From positions 62,001 through 126,000 of the forward strand of contig JAUFNR010000049.1 in NCBI GenBank assembly GCA_031216915.1: a DNA stretch of 64,000 bases, given 5' to 3'. The first letter of the stretch is position 1; each line of letters starts with the position of its first letter. The notes under the pieces are model-generated. The model was not told the origin of the DNA. It saw nothing but the letters and a program-made list of their open reading frames with translations, and did no database searches. The DNA is from Pictodentalium vernedei. Lineage: Eukaryota; Mollusca; Scaphopoda; Dentaliida; Dentaliidae. Below, one piece after another: positions 50,377 to 63,520 of the stretch. Both the position numbers and the translations under genes were made by a program.

Positions 50377-51454
50377 CCGCTTCGGTATATTTTTAGATTT
50401 TGTGCCCCTCTATGCGTGTGCAAAATTTTGTGAAAATCGGTCCGAAAATGGCTTCGGAATCGTGCGGACAAAATGTGTGGAAAAAAAAAAATAAAAAAAA
50501 AAAAAAAAAAATAATCCGTAGAAAAACAATAGTCTTTTCCAGAGGGAAAAGCCTAATAATCCGTAGAAAAACAATAGTCTTTTCCAGAGGGAAAAGCCTA
50601 ACTAGATTTTTCGATTTCAAGAAATCGAGAGATTCACCTATTCCGCTTGTCTTTTTAGGCAGCGACGAAATAAGATTGCATATAGAGCTGGTAGTTTTTT
50701 AGGCTATATTAAGTGCATAGCCGATAGAAAACTCCCTACAGTGTCTAACAATTCTTTCGGCAATACTCTTTCACATTGGCGTGAATGCTGTATGCTTAAT
50801 GTCCAAGTTAGGGCTAAATAGCAAACCCGTTGAACAAATCGCGTGTACTTAATAATAACAACATGTGCATGTGTGACACCATAGATTGTGGCGAACGTTT
50901 TCGCAGCAGCCATCCCAAACATTCAGCGTTTGTACCTGAAGCTCGCCCGAACTCGGTCATATTATTAGAAAGTCCCGAAACCAAGCATGGGCCTCGAGGC
51001 AGCCGCCCCTCTCTCTCAACCCACACCCCGAACGTGCACATACCCTCTCCTGACATTCAACATGATAGAATGGGAAACTGGTGTCGCTCTCTGTGTGAAA
51101 AGATGCGGTAACTATTTGTGAAGAATGAGTGAAAAAATGATGGAAATCGGCCAAGAATTGGCCGAGATATAGCGTTTTAATGAGTTGAGGTAATTGTTTG
51201 AATTTGGTCCCGTTCTAGCCGGTGCGACCTGACGCTGGGTATATGTCTGGGGTTGTGGCACTGCTCCCCCTCTGGGGTAGTTCCGCTTGAAATTGTGGAT
51301 TCTCAGTTTCTATTGGAGAGACGCTGGTGACTGAAAGATGCATTGTGTACACTGGCGCCAAATGGACCTCGCCAAGCTGGTAACAGTTAGATATTTGTCA
51401 GAAATGAAAAGTGGACAGTAATCGCGCATGGGTTAATGGCGAATAGGCGGTAAT

Positions 51455-52173
51455 CTGGCTAATTTGACATTAAAATTGAACAGACAGCAGTGTCGCTCAT
51501 ACGCCCACTACGTCCAGACCACTGGAGGCAGCTACACGAAATTTTCAGAAGTTGTTCTACTCTTCCTGCCCGACAGGTTAGTATCTTTGTCGAGTGGCGT
51601 GACCGCGTGGGAACAATGTGGATCGCGTGGAAACCGAAGGGACGATTCGTCCCTCCTCTATTCCCAATGCAACGACGTTTCCATTCACTATTCACCTGTC
51701 ACCCGTCGAGTTTGGCATTATTTCTGTCTATTTGACGAACTGTTCAGCTTTCAATATTCACACGTTCACGTGGGACTGAAAGTTTGGAGTTAAACTGCTT
51801 ATTTCAGAGCGTACCGGCAGAAACTGACAACTCGACCCGGTGGCGAAAAAGCAGTCGTCTGGCTAATTTGACATTCAAACTGAACAGATACAATGTCGGA
51901 TACACGCCAATTATGTCCCGACCATACAAGGCAGCAACTTCAGATTCTCAGAATGTTTTCTCCTGTCCCTGCCCGACAGTTTAGTATCTTTGTCAAGTGC
52001 CAAGACCGCGTGGAAACACCGTGGATCAGGTGGAAACCGAGGGGACGATTCGTCCCTACTTTCTTCTCAATTCAACGACTTCCCTATTCATTATTTACCT
52101 GTCACCGGCTGAGTTTGGCATTATATCTGTCTATTTGATGAACTTTTCAACCTTAACTATTTGCGGCCTCGTG
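51455..52173. repeat. 404-bp tandem pair, unit 9
   Basis: 719 bp, clean, unlike the start of the same unit. Confidence 0.87.
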
Positions 52174-52633
52174 TTTCACCACCGAAAGGCCACTGCACGG
52201 TTACCAATATATTCAGGGACTGATTTTGCAAAAAAAAACCATTATTCCGACTGTACCCACATGGGAACTCCTAAATCTGTAAGGGTTAAATTTTTAATAA
52301 TAACGTATAAAACAGAAGTTGTCGTGCTACGCTTGCTGCATGCAGGCATAGAAAACATTCAGCGCTCAATGAATTAGGAATGGAGTAAATTGTCACTTAA
52401 ACCAGCGAAATTCTGAAAAAAATGAGAGTTTTTTTTCGCCGGCACCTACCTTATTGCATCCGAGCAGGGACTGCGTTAAACTTTACAGCAACCTTATAAC
52501 AGAAAATATTCTTGGAATTGAACTGTGAATACGAATTTCGAAAGCCTACAGAATGCAAATGGGTGGGTGGCGGGCATCATCACTGGATCTAATGTTGTAT
52601 TTCATGTTTTCTTTATATTCTATTTATTTTTTT

Positions 52634-52635
<2 letters not shown>

Positions 52636-52699
<64 letters not shown>
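52636..52699. repeat. (TC)32 microsatellite, unit 9
   Basis: Pure, 64 bp. Confidence 0.98.
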
Positions 52700-52705
<6 letters not shown>

Positions 52706-53916
52706 ATCTGTGTTTGTCTATAATGTTTATAATATTTTGATTTTGCTAGATTCTGTTATTTATGGAATACGTTCTGCCATATTGTAAATTATTAGTCACC
52801 GTACAGGAACGGAAGGGCTTCTAAGTGGTAAGCACTTGTCCTCCAATCCTGATTTGCATTGTCAAATGGCAAATAAAATATGTTTAATCTAATCTAACAG
52901 TAGGGCGGGGGGGGGGGGGGGGGCATGTGTCCTAGGTAAAAAAAACAGCAGGGTGCAGGTGTTCTAGATAAAATAAACAGCATGGGGGGGGGGGGATGTC
53001 CCCGCTAATTAATTTTAATAGCAGGCAGTTGTTCATGGGGCAGGTGTCCTATCCCACTGGTACTTGGCCTTGATGGAAATAACATTTCAACAAGAAACAA
53101 CGGGAAACTTATTTGCAATAAAGCTGCAAATACAAACTTGATTTTAGGACCATTCCATGGACATGTTAAAGCCTACTGCGATATCAGCGTTTCTTACTCT
53201 CGTCCTTTCACCACACCGCAGTATTTTACCCGAGTCGAGTTCTGACGTCATGAAAGTTTGACGGACATGCTTTCAATTTTGTTATTGACAACAACATATT
53301 TATAATTTCGTGCTTACTGATCCGAATTTTGAAAACGACACACGCAATCGCGAAAGCATTTTCTGAAAAACACGATTCTGTAAAAGGTTTTAATGAAATT
53401 TGATTATTTTTTTTTTATTTTCTATTTCGATGGCTCTTGTCGAAAAGGTGCTAATCACTGATCGTCCCAAACGAGATCAAAGACACGCCGTAGTTTAATA
53501 ACAGACAGAGAATCTTCTAAGAATATACATGCGCAATCCTAAAATGCAATAAATCAAGTGTATTTTCACGTTTTATGAGAGAAATATGTCCAATTGTATC
53601 ATTGAATCATTTTTAGGTATATGTGGGTGAGAAATTTTCTATACGGACAAAATACAGGCTAAATAAAATATTTGCCATTATTTTCCGCAGACGTATTTTT
53701 GTCTTTGCTTCTTGGGGAAATTTCTTGCTGCTAAATACAACGAAGGTGTGTTATTTGATGTGGTCAGAACCGTCAGGTGGTCGGGTCCGAAACCGCACCT
53801 CGCAGAGGATGTAGTGGGGGTGTCGATTTTACAAGTAATGTAGGCAGCGTACACGGCATGGGCTGTCTGCCTTTAATCCGACAAAACAGGGTTAAGGCTT
53901 GGTTTTTTGAATACCC

Positions 53917-53919
<3 letters not shown>

Positions 53920-53975
<56 letters not shown>

Positions 53976-54329
53976 TTGGTGTTTAAGGTCACATACTTCT
54001 GCACAATGGCTAATCGTGACCGTGACAGTTTTAGAGGTGGAGGAAGCCGGAGTACCCGGAGAGAACCACCAAGCATCGACGAGCAACTGTCAGCTCCTCA
54101 ACATTCTCACTCTGTTCAGGCTCCGCTCAGGCAGGGTTACAGAGGTTGAAGACATGTGCACCATCGACGTGCAGTATGCCTTAGTACACGGGGACATCGT
54201 GCCCCTATGTCGGCAACCGGACCAAAGTGCCTTGCCCAAGGACACAACGTGAGTCGTCCCGGACGGGGATCGAACTCGGGACCTCTAGAATAGAAGTACA
54301 ATAGTCTACCACTGAGCCACCGCGCTCCC
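53920..54329 (-). mobile_element. SINE, copy at unit 9/10 junction (410 bp)
   Basis: Private C-to-A change at 54289 in the tRNA-like part; otherwise the common form. Confidence 0.88.
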
Positions 54330-54331
54330 TT

Positions 54332-56409
54332 GAATACCCTTAATACTATCATACATTATCCCCCAGGAATAAATCTGATAAAAGAGGTCATGTTTATCTA
54401 TTGCATACCCATTTTGCTGCCCGAAAACAGCCGATTTTATTAAAATTTTGACGTTTAGCAGCCGGTAGAGGCATTAACAAACGACTAGCGGAATATTCTA
54501 TCTATGCAATTTGTAAGACCTGCCAATGTCAAATTGTTCTTGAAAATCCCCAACAAGCAGTTAGCGAAATCCACGAAAATGTAAATTTTAAGCGTTTAAG
54601 GGGCATCTCTCCTTATCCAGTTCAAAATGGGTTAAGTTTCATTCTTTTAAATACCCTTACTACTTACAAACCTTAAACACCAATTAGATTCCATGATTTT
54701 TCTGGACCCCCACAGTGTCTGATGAATTGTTTTTAACTGTCTCACAAAAGTTCCTTCATTGATGTTATGAGAACGGTGAGTATAGTAGTCTCAAATGATT
54801 CGGTTTGGTTTTGATAAAAAAATGTTTAGGTAAAACCCATCATTAATGGTAGAATGGGTTAATATCAATATCAATGTTTCCCTATCAGTTTTGCGTCCGG
54901 TAAAAGCCCATGAAGGGTTAACAAATGCCTACCAGAATAATTGATCCATGCAACTGGACATATGACACCAAGACCTATCAACGGCCATTTTCTCTTGAAA
55001 ACCCCACAAAATGTTTGTAAAGAAATCCAGGGAAAACGATTTTTAAACTTTTGATGGGTGTCCCTGTTAACCTCCCCAACAGGGGTTAACGCTTGGCTTT
55101 TTGAATACCTTTATTACTTACAAAAATGGTCCTCTGTGAATTCCACTTCAAACAAAGGAGATTATGTTTATCTCTCATGTATACATTAGGTGCTGTGCGT
55201 GTCTGAAAACAGTCCCATGTTAACAACATTACGATGCTTGGCAGCTTGTAGATGGTTAATGTCACATAAACACCTACGAATAGTCAATTTGTCTTGAAAC
55301 CCTACAAGTTACCGTTAGGGAAATTCACAGAAAATGGGAATTTAAAGCTTTCAAGGGATATCTCTCTTTAGCCTGCCCAAAATGGGTTAAGACGTCGACT
55401 TTTGAATACCCTTACTACTTACAAAAATGTTTCCATATAAATTGTACGCGCGATAAAAGAAGGAACTTTTCTTTGTGGTGTACCCTTTGGGTGCTGTTGG
55501 TGTGCAAAAACAGCCCATTTTATCGCAATTTTGACCTTCAGCAGCCCGGGGAGGGTTAACTAATGCTGACCAGAATATTTTGTTCATGCGACTTGTAATG
55601 TCACACCAAGACCTGCAAATAGCCGATTTTTCTTGAAAACCTACAAGATGTTGTTAGAGAAATCCACAGAAAACGGGTATTTTAAGATTTTAATGGGTAT
55701 CTCTCTTTAACCAGCCCCAAATGGGTTAAGACGTCAAATTTTGAATACCCTTACCACTTTCAAAAATATTTTCCGATCAATTTTGCGTCCGATAAATGAA
55801 GGCCCCTTTCTCTGTGGTATATCGTTTGGGTGCTGTTGGTGTCTAAAAACAGCCCATTTTATCACAATTTTTACGTTTAGCAGCTCGGGGAGGGTTAACT
55901 AATGCCGACCGGAATATTTTATCCATGCAACTTGTAATGTCACACCAAGACCTGAGAGTGACCAATTTTTCTTGAAAATCTACAAGACTCGTTTAGAGAA
56001 ATCCACAGAAAACATGAAGTTTTGAGCTTTTTGGGGGCATTGCTGTTTAACCAGCCCAAAACGGGTTAACACTTGGTTTTCTGAACACCCTTATTACTTA
56101 CAAAAATGATCTTCGGTGAATTCCACTTCCAGTAAAGAAAGTTATATTTATCTCTCATGTATTGTTTGGGTGGGGTGGGGGCCTGAAACCGGCCTATTTC
56201 ATCAAAATTTCGATGTTTGGCAGCCTGTGGAGGGTTACCATATGCATCGCCTGATATGTCGTGTGTATCAAAGGGCGTGTCACAGACAGGTCTAGCAATG
56301 CCGAATGTATAAAAAAAATCTACAAGACGTGTTTCGAGAAAGTGCCGATAAACCCCAATTTTGACAGTTTTTTGCCAATTGTGACGAAATAAGGGTTAAA
56401 TCGAAAATT
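54332..56409. repeat. Sub-repeat array A-F, unit 10
   Basis: 2078 bp; C state at 54482. Confidence 0.88.
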
Positions 56410-57488
56410 CCGCTTCGGTATATTTTTAGATTTTGTGCCCCTCTATGCGTGTGCAAAATTTTGTGAAAATCGGTCCGAAAATGGCTTCGGAATCGTGCGG
56501 ACAAAATGTGTGGAAAAAAAAAAATAAAAAAAAAAAAAAAAAAAATAATCCGTAGAAAAACAATAGTCTTTTCCAGAGGGAAAAGCCTAATAATCCGTAG
56601 AAAAACAATAGTCTTTTCCAGAGGGAAAAGCCTAACTAGATTTTTCGATTTCAAGAAATCGAGAGATTCACCTATTCCGCTTGTCTTTTTAGGCAGCGAC
56701 GAAATAAGATTGCATATAGAGCTGGTAGTTTTTTAGGCTATATTAAGTGCATAGCCGATAGAAAACTCCCTACAGTGTCTAACAATTCTTTCGGCAATAC
56801 TCTTTCACATTGGCGTGAATGCTGTATGCTTAATGTCCAAGTTAGGGCTAAATAGCAAACCCGTTGAACAAATCGCGTGTACTTAATAATAACAACATGT
56901 GCATGTGTGACACCATAGATTGTGGCGAACGTTTTCGCAGCAGCCATCCCAAACATTCAGCGTTTGTACCTGAAGCTCGCCCGAACTCGGTCATATTATT
57001 AGAAAGTCCCGAAACCAAGCATGGGCCTCGAGGCAGCCGCCCCTCTCTCTCAACCCACACCCCGAGCGTGCACATACCCTCTCCTGACATTCAACATGAT
57101 AGAATGGGAAACTGGTGTCGCTCTCTGTGTGAAAAGATGCGGTAACTATTTGTGAAGAATGAGTGAAAAAATGATGGAAATCGGCCAAGAATTGGCCGAG
57201 ATATAGCGTTTTAATGAGTTGAGGTAATTGTTTGAATTTGGTCCCGTTCTAGCCGGTGCGACCTGACGCTGGGTATATGTCTGGGGTTGTGGCACTGCTC
57301 CCCCTCTGGGGTAGTTCCGCTTGAAATTGTGGATTCTCAGTTTCTATTGGAGAGACGCTGGTGACTGAAAGATGCATTGTGTACACTGGCGCCAAATGGA
57401 CCTCGCCAAGCTGGTAACAGTTAGATATTTGTCAGAAATGAAAAGTGGACAGTAATCGCGCATGGGTTAATGGCGAATAGGCGGTAAT

Positions 57489-58207
57489 CTGGCTAATTTG
57501 ACATTAAAATTGAACAGACAGCAGTGTCGCTCATACGCCCACTACGTCCAGACCACTGGAGGCAGCTACACGAAATTTTCAGAAGTTGTTCTACTCTTCC
57601 TGCCCGACAGGTTAGTATCTTTGTCGAGTGGCGTGACCGCGTGGGAACAATGTGGATCGCGTGGAAACCGAAGGGACGATTCGTCCCTCCTCTATTCCCA
57701 ATGCAACGACGTTTCCATTCACTATTCACCTGTCACCCGTCGAGTTTGGCATTATTTCTGTCTATTTGACGAACTGTTCAGCTTTCAATATTCACACGTT
57801 CACGTGGGACTGAAAGTTTGGAGTTAAACTGCTTATTTCAGAGCGTACCGGCAGAAACTGACAACTCGACCCGGTGGCGAAAAAGCAGTCGTCTGGCTAA
57901 TTTGACATTCAAACTGAACAGATACAATGTCGGATACACGCCAATTATGTCCCGACCATACAAGGCAGCAACTTCAGATTCTCAGAATGTTTTCTCCTGT
58001 CCCTGCCCGACAGTTTAGTATCTTTGTCAAGTGCCAAGACCGCGTGGAAACACCGTGGATCAGGTGGAAACCGAGGGGACGATTCGTCCCTACTTTCTTC
58101 TCAATTCAACGACTTCCCTATTCATTATTTATCTGTCACCGGCTGAGTTTGGCATTATATCTGTCTATTTGATGAACTTTTCAACCTTAACTATTTGCGG
58201 CCTCGTG
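57489..58207. repeat. 404-bp tandem pair, unit 10
   Basis: 719 bp; private T at 58132 in the second half. Confidence 0.87.
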
Positions 58208-58665
58208 TTTCACCACCGAAAGGCCACTGCACGGTTACCAATATATTCAGGGACTGATTTTGCAAAAAAAACCATTATTCCGACTGTACCCACATGGGAA
58301 CTCCTAAATCTGTAAGGGTTAAATTTTTAATAATAACGTATAAAACAGAAGTTGTCGTGCTACGCTTGCTGCATGCAGGCATAGAAAACATTCAGCGCTC
58401 AATGAATTAGGAATGGAGTAAATTGTCACTTAAACCAGCGAAATTCTGAAAAAAATGAGAGTTTTTTTCGCCGGCACCTACCTTATTGCATCCGAGCAGG
58501 GACTGCGTTAAACTTTACAGCAACCTTATAACAGAAAATATTCTTGGAATTGAACTGTGAATACGAATTTCGAAAGCCTACAGAATGCAAATGGGTGGGT
58601 GGCGGGCATCATCACTGGATCTAATGTTGTATTTCATGTTTTCTTTATATTCTATTTATTTTTTT

Positions 58666-58667
<2 letters not shown>

Positions 58668-58735
<68 letters not shown>
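58668..58735. repeat. (TC)34 microsatellite, unit 10
   Basis: Pure, 68 bp, longest; the right flank has lost a few bases of the usual CAGTTTAATCTG. Confidence 0.98.
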
Positions 58736-58738
<3 letters not shown>

Positions 58739-59945
58739 TGTGTTTGTCTATAATGTTTATAATATTTTGATTTTGCTAGATTCTGTTATTTATGGAATAC
58801 GTTCTGCCATATTGTAAATTATTAGTCACCGTACAGGAACGGAAGGGCTTCTAAGTGGTAAGCACTTGTCCTCCAATCCTGATTTGCATTGTCAAATGGC
58901 AAATAAAATATGTTTAATCTAATCTAACAGTAGGGCGGGGGGGGGGGGGGGGCATGTGTCCTAGGTAAAAAAAACAGCAGGGTGCAGGTGTTCTAGATAA
59001 AATAAACAGCATGGGGGGGGGGGGATGTCCCCGCTAATTAATTTTAATAGCAGGCAGTTGTTCATGGGGCAGGTGTCCTATCCCACTGGTACTTGGCCTT
59101 GATGGAAATAACATTTCAACAAGAAACAACGGGAAACTTATTTGCAATAAAGCTGCAAATACAAACTTGATTTTAGGACCATTCCATGGACATGTTAAAG
59201 CCTACTGCGATATCAGCGTTTCTTACTCTCGTCCTTTCACCACACCGCAGTATTTTACCCGAGTCGAGTTCTGACGTCATGAAAGTTTGACGGACATGCT
59301 TTCAATTTTGTTATTGACAACAACATATTTATAATTTCGTGCTTACTGATCCGAATTTTGAAAACGACACACGCAATCGCGAAAGCATTTTCTGAAAAAC
59401 ACGATTCTGTAAAAGGTTTTAATGAAATTTGATTATTTTTTTTTTATTTTCTATTTCGATGGCTCTTGTCGAAAAGGTGCTAATCACTGATCGTCCCAAA
59501 CGAGATCAAAGACACGCCGTAGTTTAATAACAGACAGAGAATCTTCTAAGAATATACATGCGCAATCCTAAAATGCAATAAATCAAGTGTATTTTCACGT
59601 TTTATGAGAGAAATATGTCCAATTGTATCATTGAATCATTTTTAGGTATATGTGGGTGAGAAATTTTCTATACGGACAAAATACAGGCTAAATAAAATAT
59701 TTGCCATTATTTTCCGCAGACGTATTTTTGTCTTTGCTTCTTGGGGAAATTTCTTGCTGCTAAATACAACGAAGGTGTGTTATTTGATGTGGTCAGAACC
59801 GTCAGGTGGTCGGGTCCGAAACCGCACCTCGCAGAGGATGTAGTGGGGGTGTCGATTTTACAAGTAATGTAGGCAGCGTACACGGCATGGGCTGTCTGCC
59901 TTTAATCCGACAAAACAGGGTTAAGGCTTGGTTTTTTGAATACCC

Positions 59946-59948
<3 letters not shown>

Positions 59949-60008
<60 letters not shown>

Positions 60009-60362
60009 TTGGTGTTTAAGGTCACATACTTCTGCACAATGGCTAATCGTGACCGTGACAGTTTTAGAGGTGGAGGAAGCCGGAGTACCCGGAGAGAACC
60101 ACCAAGCATCGACGAGCAACTGTCAGCTCCTCAACATTCTCACTCTGTTCAGGCTCCGCTCAGGCAGGGTTACAGAGGTTGAAGACATGTGCACCATCGA
60201 CGTGCAGTATGCCTTAGTACACGGGGACATCGTGCCCCTATGTCGGCAACCGGACCAAAGTGCCTTGCCCAAGGACACAACGTGAGTCGTCCCGGACGGG
60301 GATCGAACTTGGGACCTCTAGCATAGAAGTACAATAGTCTACCACTGAGCCACCGCGCTCCC
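59949..60362 (-). mobile_element. SINE, copy at unit 10/11 junction (414 bp)
   Basis: Tail one tetranucleotide longer than usual. Private C-to-T at 60310, next to the B box. Confidence 0.88.
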
Positions 60363-60364
60363 TT

Positions 60365-62442
60365 GAATACCCTTAATACTATCATACATTATCCCCCAGG
60401 AATAAATCTGATAAAAGAGGTCATGTTTATCTATTGCATACCCATTTTGCTGCCCGAAAACAGCCGATTTTATTAAAATTTTGACGTTTAGCAGCCGGTA
60501 GAGGCATTAACAAACGACTAGCGGAATATTCTATCTATGCAATTTGTAAGACCTGCCAATGTCAAATTGTTCTTGAAAATCCCCAACAAGCAGTTAGCGA
60601 AATCCACGAAAATGTAAATTTTAAGCGTTTAAGGGGCATCTCTCCTTATCCAGTTCAAAATGGGTTAAGTTTCATTCTTTTAAATACCCTTACTACTTAC
60701 AAACCTTAAACACCAATTAGATTCCATGATTTTTCTGGACCCCCACAGTGTCTGATGAATTGTTTTTAACTGTCTCACAAAAGTTCCTTCATTGATGTTA
60801 TGAGAACGGTGAGTATAGTAGTCTCAAATGATTCGGTTTGGTTTTGATAAAAAAATGTTTAGGTAAAACCCATCATTAATGGCAGAATGGGTTAATATCA
60901 ATATCAATGTTTCCCTATCAGTTTTGCGTCCGGTAAAAGCCCATGAAGGGTTAACAAATGCCTACCAGAATAATTGATCCATGCAACTGGACATATGACA
61001 CCAAGACCTATCAACGGCCATTTTCTCTTGAAAACCCCACAAAATGTTTGTAAAGAAATCCAGGGAAAACGATTTTTAAACTTTTGATGGGTGTCCCTGT
61101 TAACCTCCCCAACAGGGGTTAACGCTTGGCTTTTTGAATACCTTTATTACTTACAAAAATGGTCCTCTGTGAATTCCACTTCAAACAAAGGAGATTATGT
61201 TTATCTCTCATGTATACATTAGGTGCTGTGCGTGTCTGAAAACAGTCCCATGTTAACAACATTACGATGCTTGGCAGCTTGTAGATGGTTAATGTCACAT
61301 AAACACCTACGAATAGTCAATTTGTCTTGAAACCCTACAAGTTACCGTTAGGGAAATTCACAGAAAATGGGAATTTAAAGCTTTCAAGGGATATCTCTCT
61401 TTAGCCTGCCCAAAATGGGTTAAGACGTCGACTTTTGAATACCCTTACTACTTACAAAAATGTTTCCATATAAATTGTACGCGCGATAAAAGAAGGAACT
61501 TTTCTTTGTGGTGTACCCTTTGGGTGCTGTTGGTGTGCAAAAACAGCCCATTTTATCGCAATTTTGACCTTCAGCAGCCCGGGGAGGGTTAACTAATGCT
61601 GACCAGAATATTTTGTTCATGCGACTTGTAATGTCACACCAAGACCTGCAAATAGCCGATTTTTCTTGAAAACCTACAAGATGTTGTTAGAGAAATCCAC
61701 AGAAAACGGGTATTTTAAGATTTTAATGGGTATCTCTCTTTAACCAGCCCCAAATGGGTTAAGACGTCAAATTTTGAATACCCTTACCACTTTCAAAAAT
61801 ATTTTCCGATCAATTTTGCGTCCGATAAATGAAGGCCCCTTTCTCTGTGGTATATCGTTTGGGTGCTGTTGGTGTCTAAAAACAGCCCATTTTATCACAA
61901 TTTTTACGTTTAGCAGCTCGGGGAGGGTTAACTAATGCCGACCGGAATATTTTATCCATGCAACTTGTAATGTCACACCAAGACCTGAGAGTGACCAATT
62001 TTTCTTGAAAATCTACAAGACTCGTTTAGAGAAATCCACAGAAAACATGAAGTTTTGAGCTTTTTGGGGGCATTGCTGTTTAACCAGCCCAAAACGGGTT
62101 AACACTTGGTTTTCTGAACACCCTTATTACTTACAAAAATGATCTTCGGTGAATTCCACTTCCAGTAAAGAAAGTTATATTTATCTCTCATGTATTGTTT
62201 GGGTGGGGTGGGGGCCTGAAACCGGCCTATTTCATCAAAATTTCGATGTTTGGCAGCCTGTGGAGGGTTACCATATGCATCGCCTGATATGTCGTGTGTA
62301 TCAAAGGGCGTGTCACAGACAGGTCTAGCAATGCCGAATGTATAAAAAAAATCTACAAGACGTGTTTCGAGAAAGTGCCGATAAACCCCAATTTTGACAG
62401 TTTTTTGCCAATTGTGACGAAATAAGGGTTAAATCGAAAATT
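60365..62442. repeat. Sub-repeat array A-F, unit 11
   Basis: 2078 bp; C state at 60515 and private C at 60893 in sub-repeat B. Confidence 0.88.
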
Positions 62443-63520
62443 CCGCTTCGGTATATTTTTAGATTTTGTGCCCCTCTATGCGTGTGCAAAATTTTGTGAA
62501 AATCGGTCCGAAAATGGCTTCGGAATCGTGCGGACAAAATGTGTGGAAAAAAAAAAATAAAAAAAAAAAAAAAAAAATAATCCGTAGAAAAACAATAGTC
62601 TTTTCCAGAGGGAAAAGCCTAATAATCCGTAGAAAAACAATAGTCTTTTCCAGAGGGAAAAGCCTAACTAGATTTTTCGATTTCAAGAAATCGAGAGATT
62701 CACCTATTCCGCTTGTCTTTTTAGGCAGCGACGAAATAAGATTGCATATAGAGCTGGTAGTTTTTTAGGCTATATTAAGTGCATAGCCGATAGAAAACTC
62801 CCTACAGTGTCTAACAATTCTTTCGGCAATACTCTTTCACATTGGCGTGAATGCTGTATGCTTAATGTCCAAGTTAGGGCTAAATAGCAAACCCGTTGAA
62901 CAAATCGCGTGTACTTAATAATAACAACATGTGCATGTGTGACACCATAGATTGTGGCGAACGTTTTCGCAGCAGCCATCCCAAACATTCAGCGTTTGTA
63001 CCTGAAGCTCGCCCGAACTCGGTCATATTATTAGAAAGTCCCGAAACCAAGCATGGGCCTCGAGGCAGCCGCCCCTCTCTCTCAACCCACACCCCGAACG
63101 TGCACATACCCTCTCCTGACATTCAACATGATAGAATGGGAAACTGGTGTCGCTCTCTGTGTGAAAAGATGCGGTAACTATTTGTGAAGAATGAGTGAAA
63201 AAATGATGGAAATCGGCCAAGAATTGGCCGAGATATAGCGTTTTAATGAGTTGAGGTAATTGTTTGAATTTGGTCCCGTTCTAGCCGGTGCGACCTGACG
63301 CTGGGTATATGTCTGGGGTTGTGGCACTGCTCCCCCTCTGGGGTAGTTCCGCTTGAAATTGTGGATTCTCAGTTTCTATTGGAGAGACGCTGGTGACTGA
63401 AAGATGCATTGTGTACACTGGCGCCAAATGGACCTCGCCAAGCTGGTAACAGTTAGATATTTGTCAGAAATGAAAAGTGGACAGTAATCGCGCATGGGTT
63501 AATGGCGAATAGGCGGTAAT

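Larger units (their letters stand above)
48112..54141. repeat. Macrosatellite unit 9 (6030 bp), indel-rich 5' end
   Basis: The first ~1.3 kb has seven one-base indels relative to every other unit (near 48289, 48482, 48643, 48785, 49173, 49227 and 49436). The remainder is clean. The 79-codon open frame at 48452-48691 exists only because of these indels and should not be read as a gene. (TC)32; G tracts 17 and 12. Confidence 0.99.
54142..60174. repeat. Macrosatellite unit 10 (6033 bp)
   Basis: Longest unit. Private substitutions A at 54289 (inside the SINE) and T at 58132. G at 57066 is shared with unit 8. It returns to the C state (54482) of units 1, 2 and 11. The right edge of its (TC)34 tract has lost a few bases (CTCATCTG where others read CTCAGTTTAATCTG). 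Confidence 0.99.
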
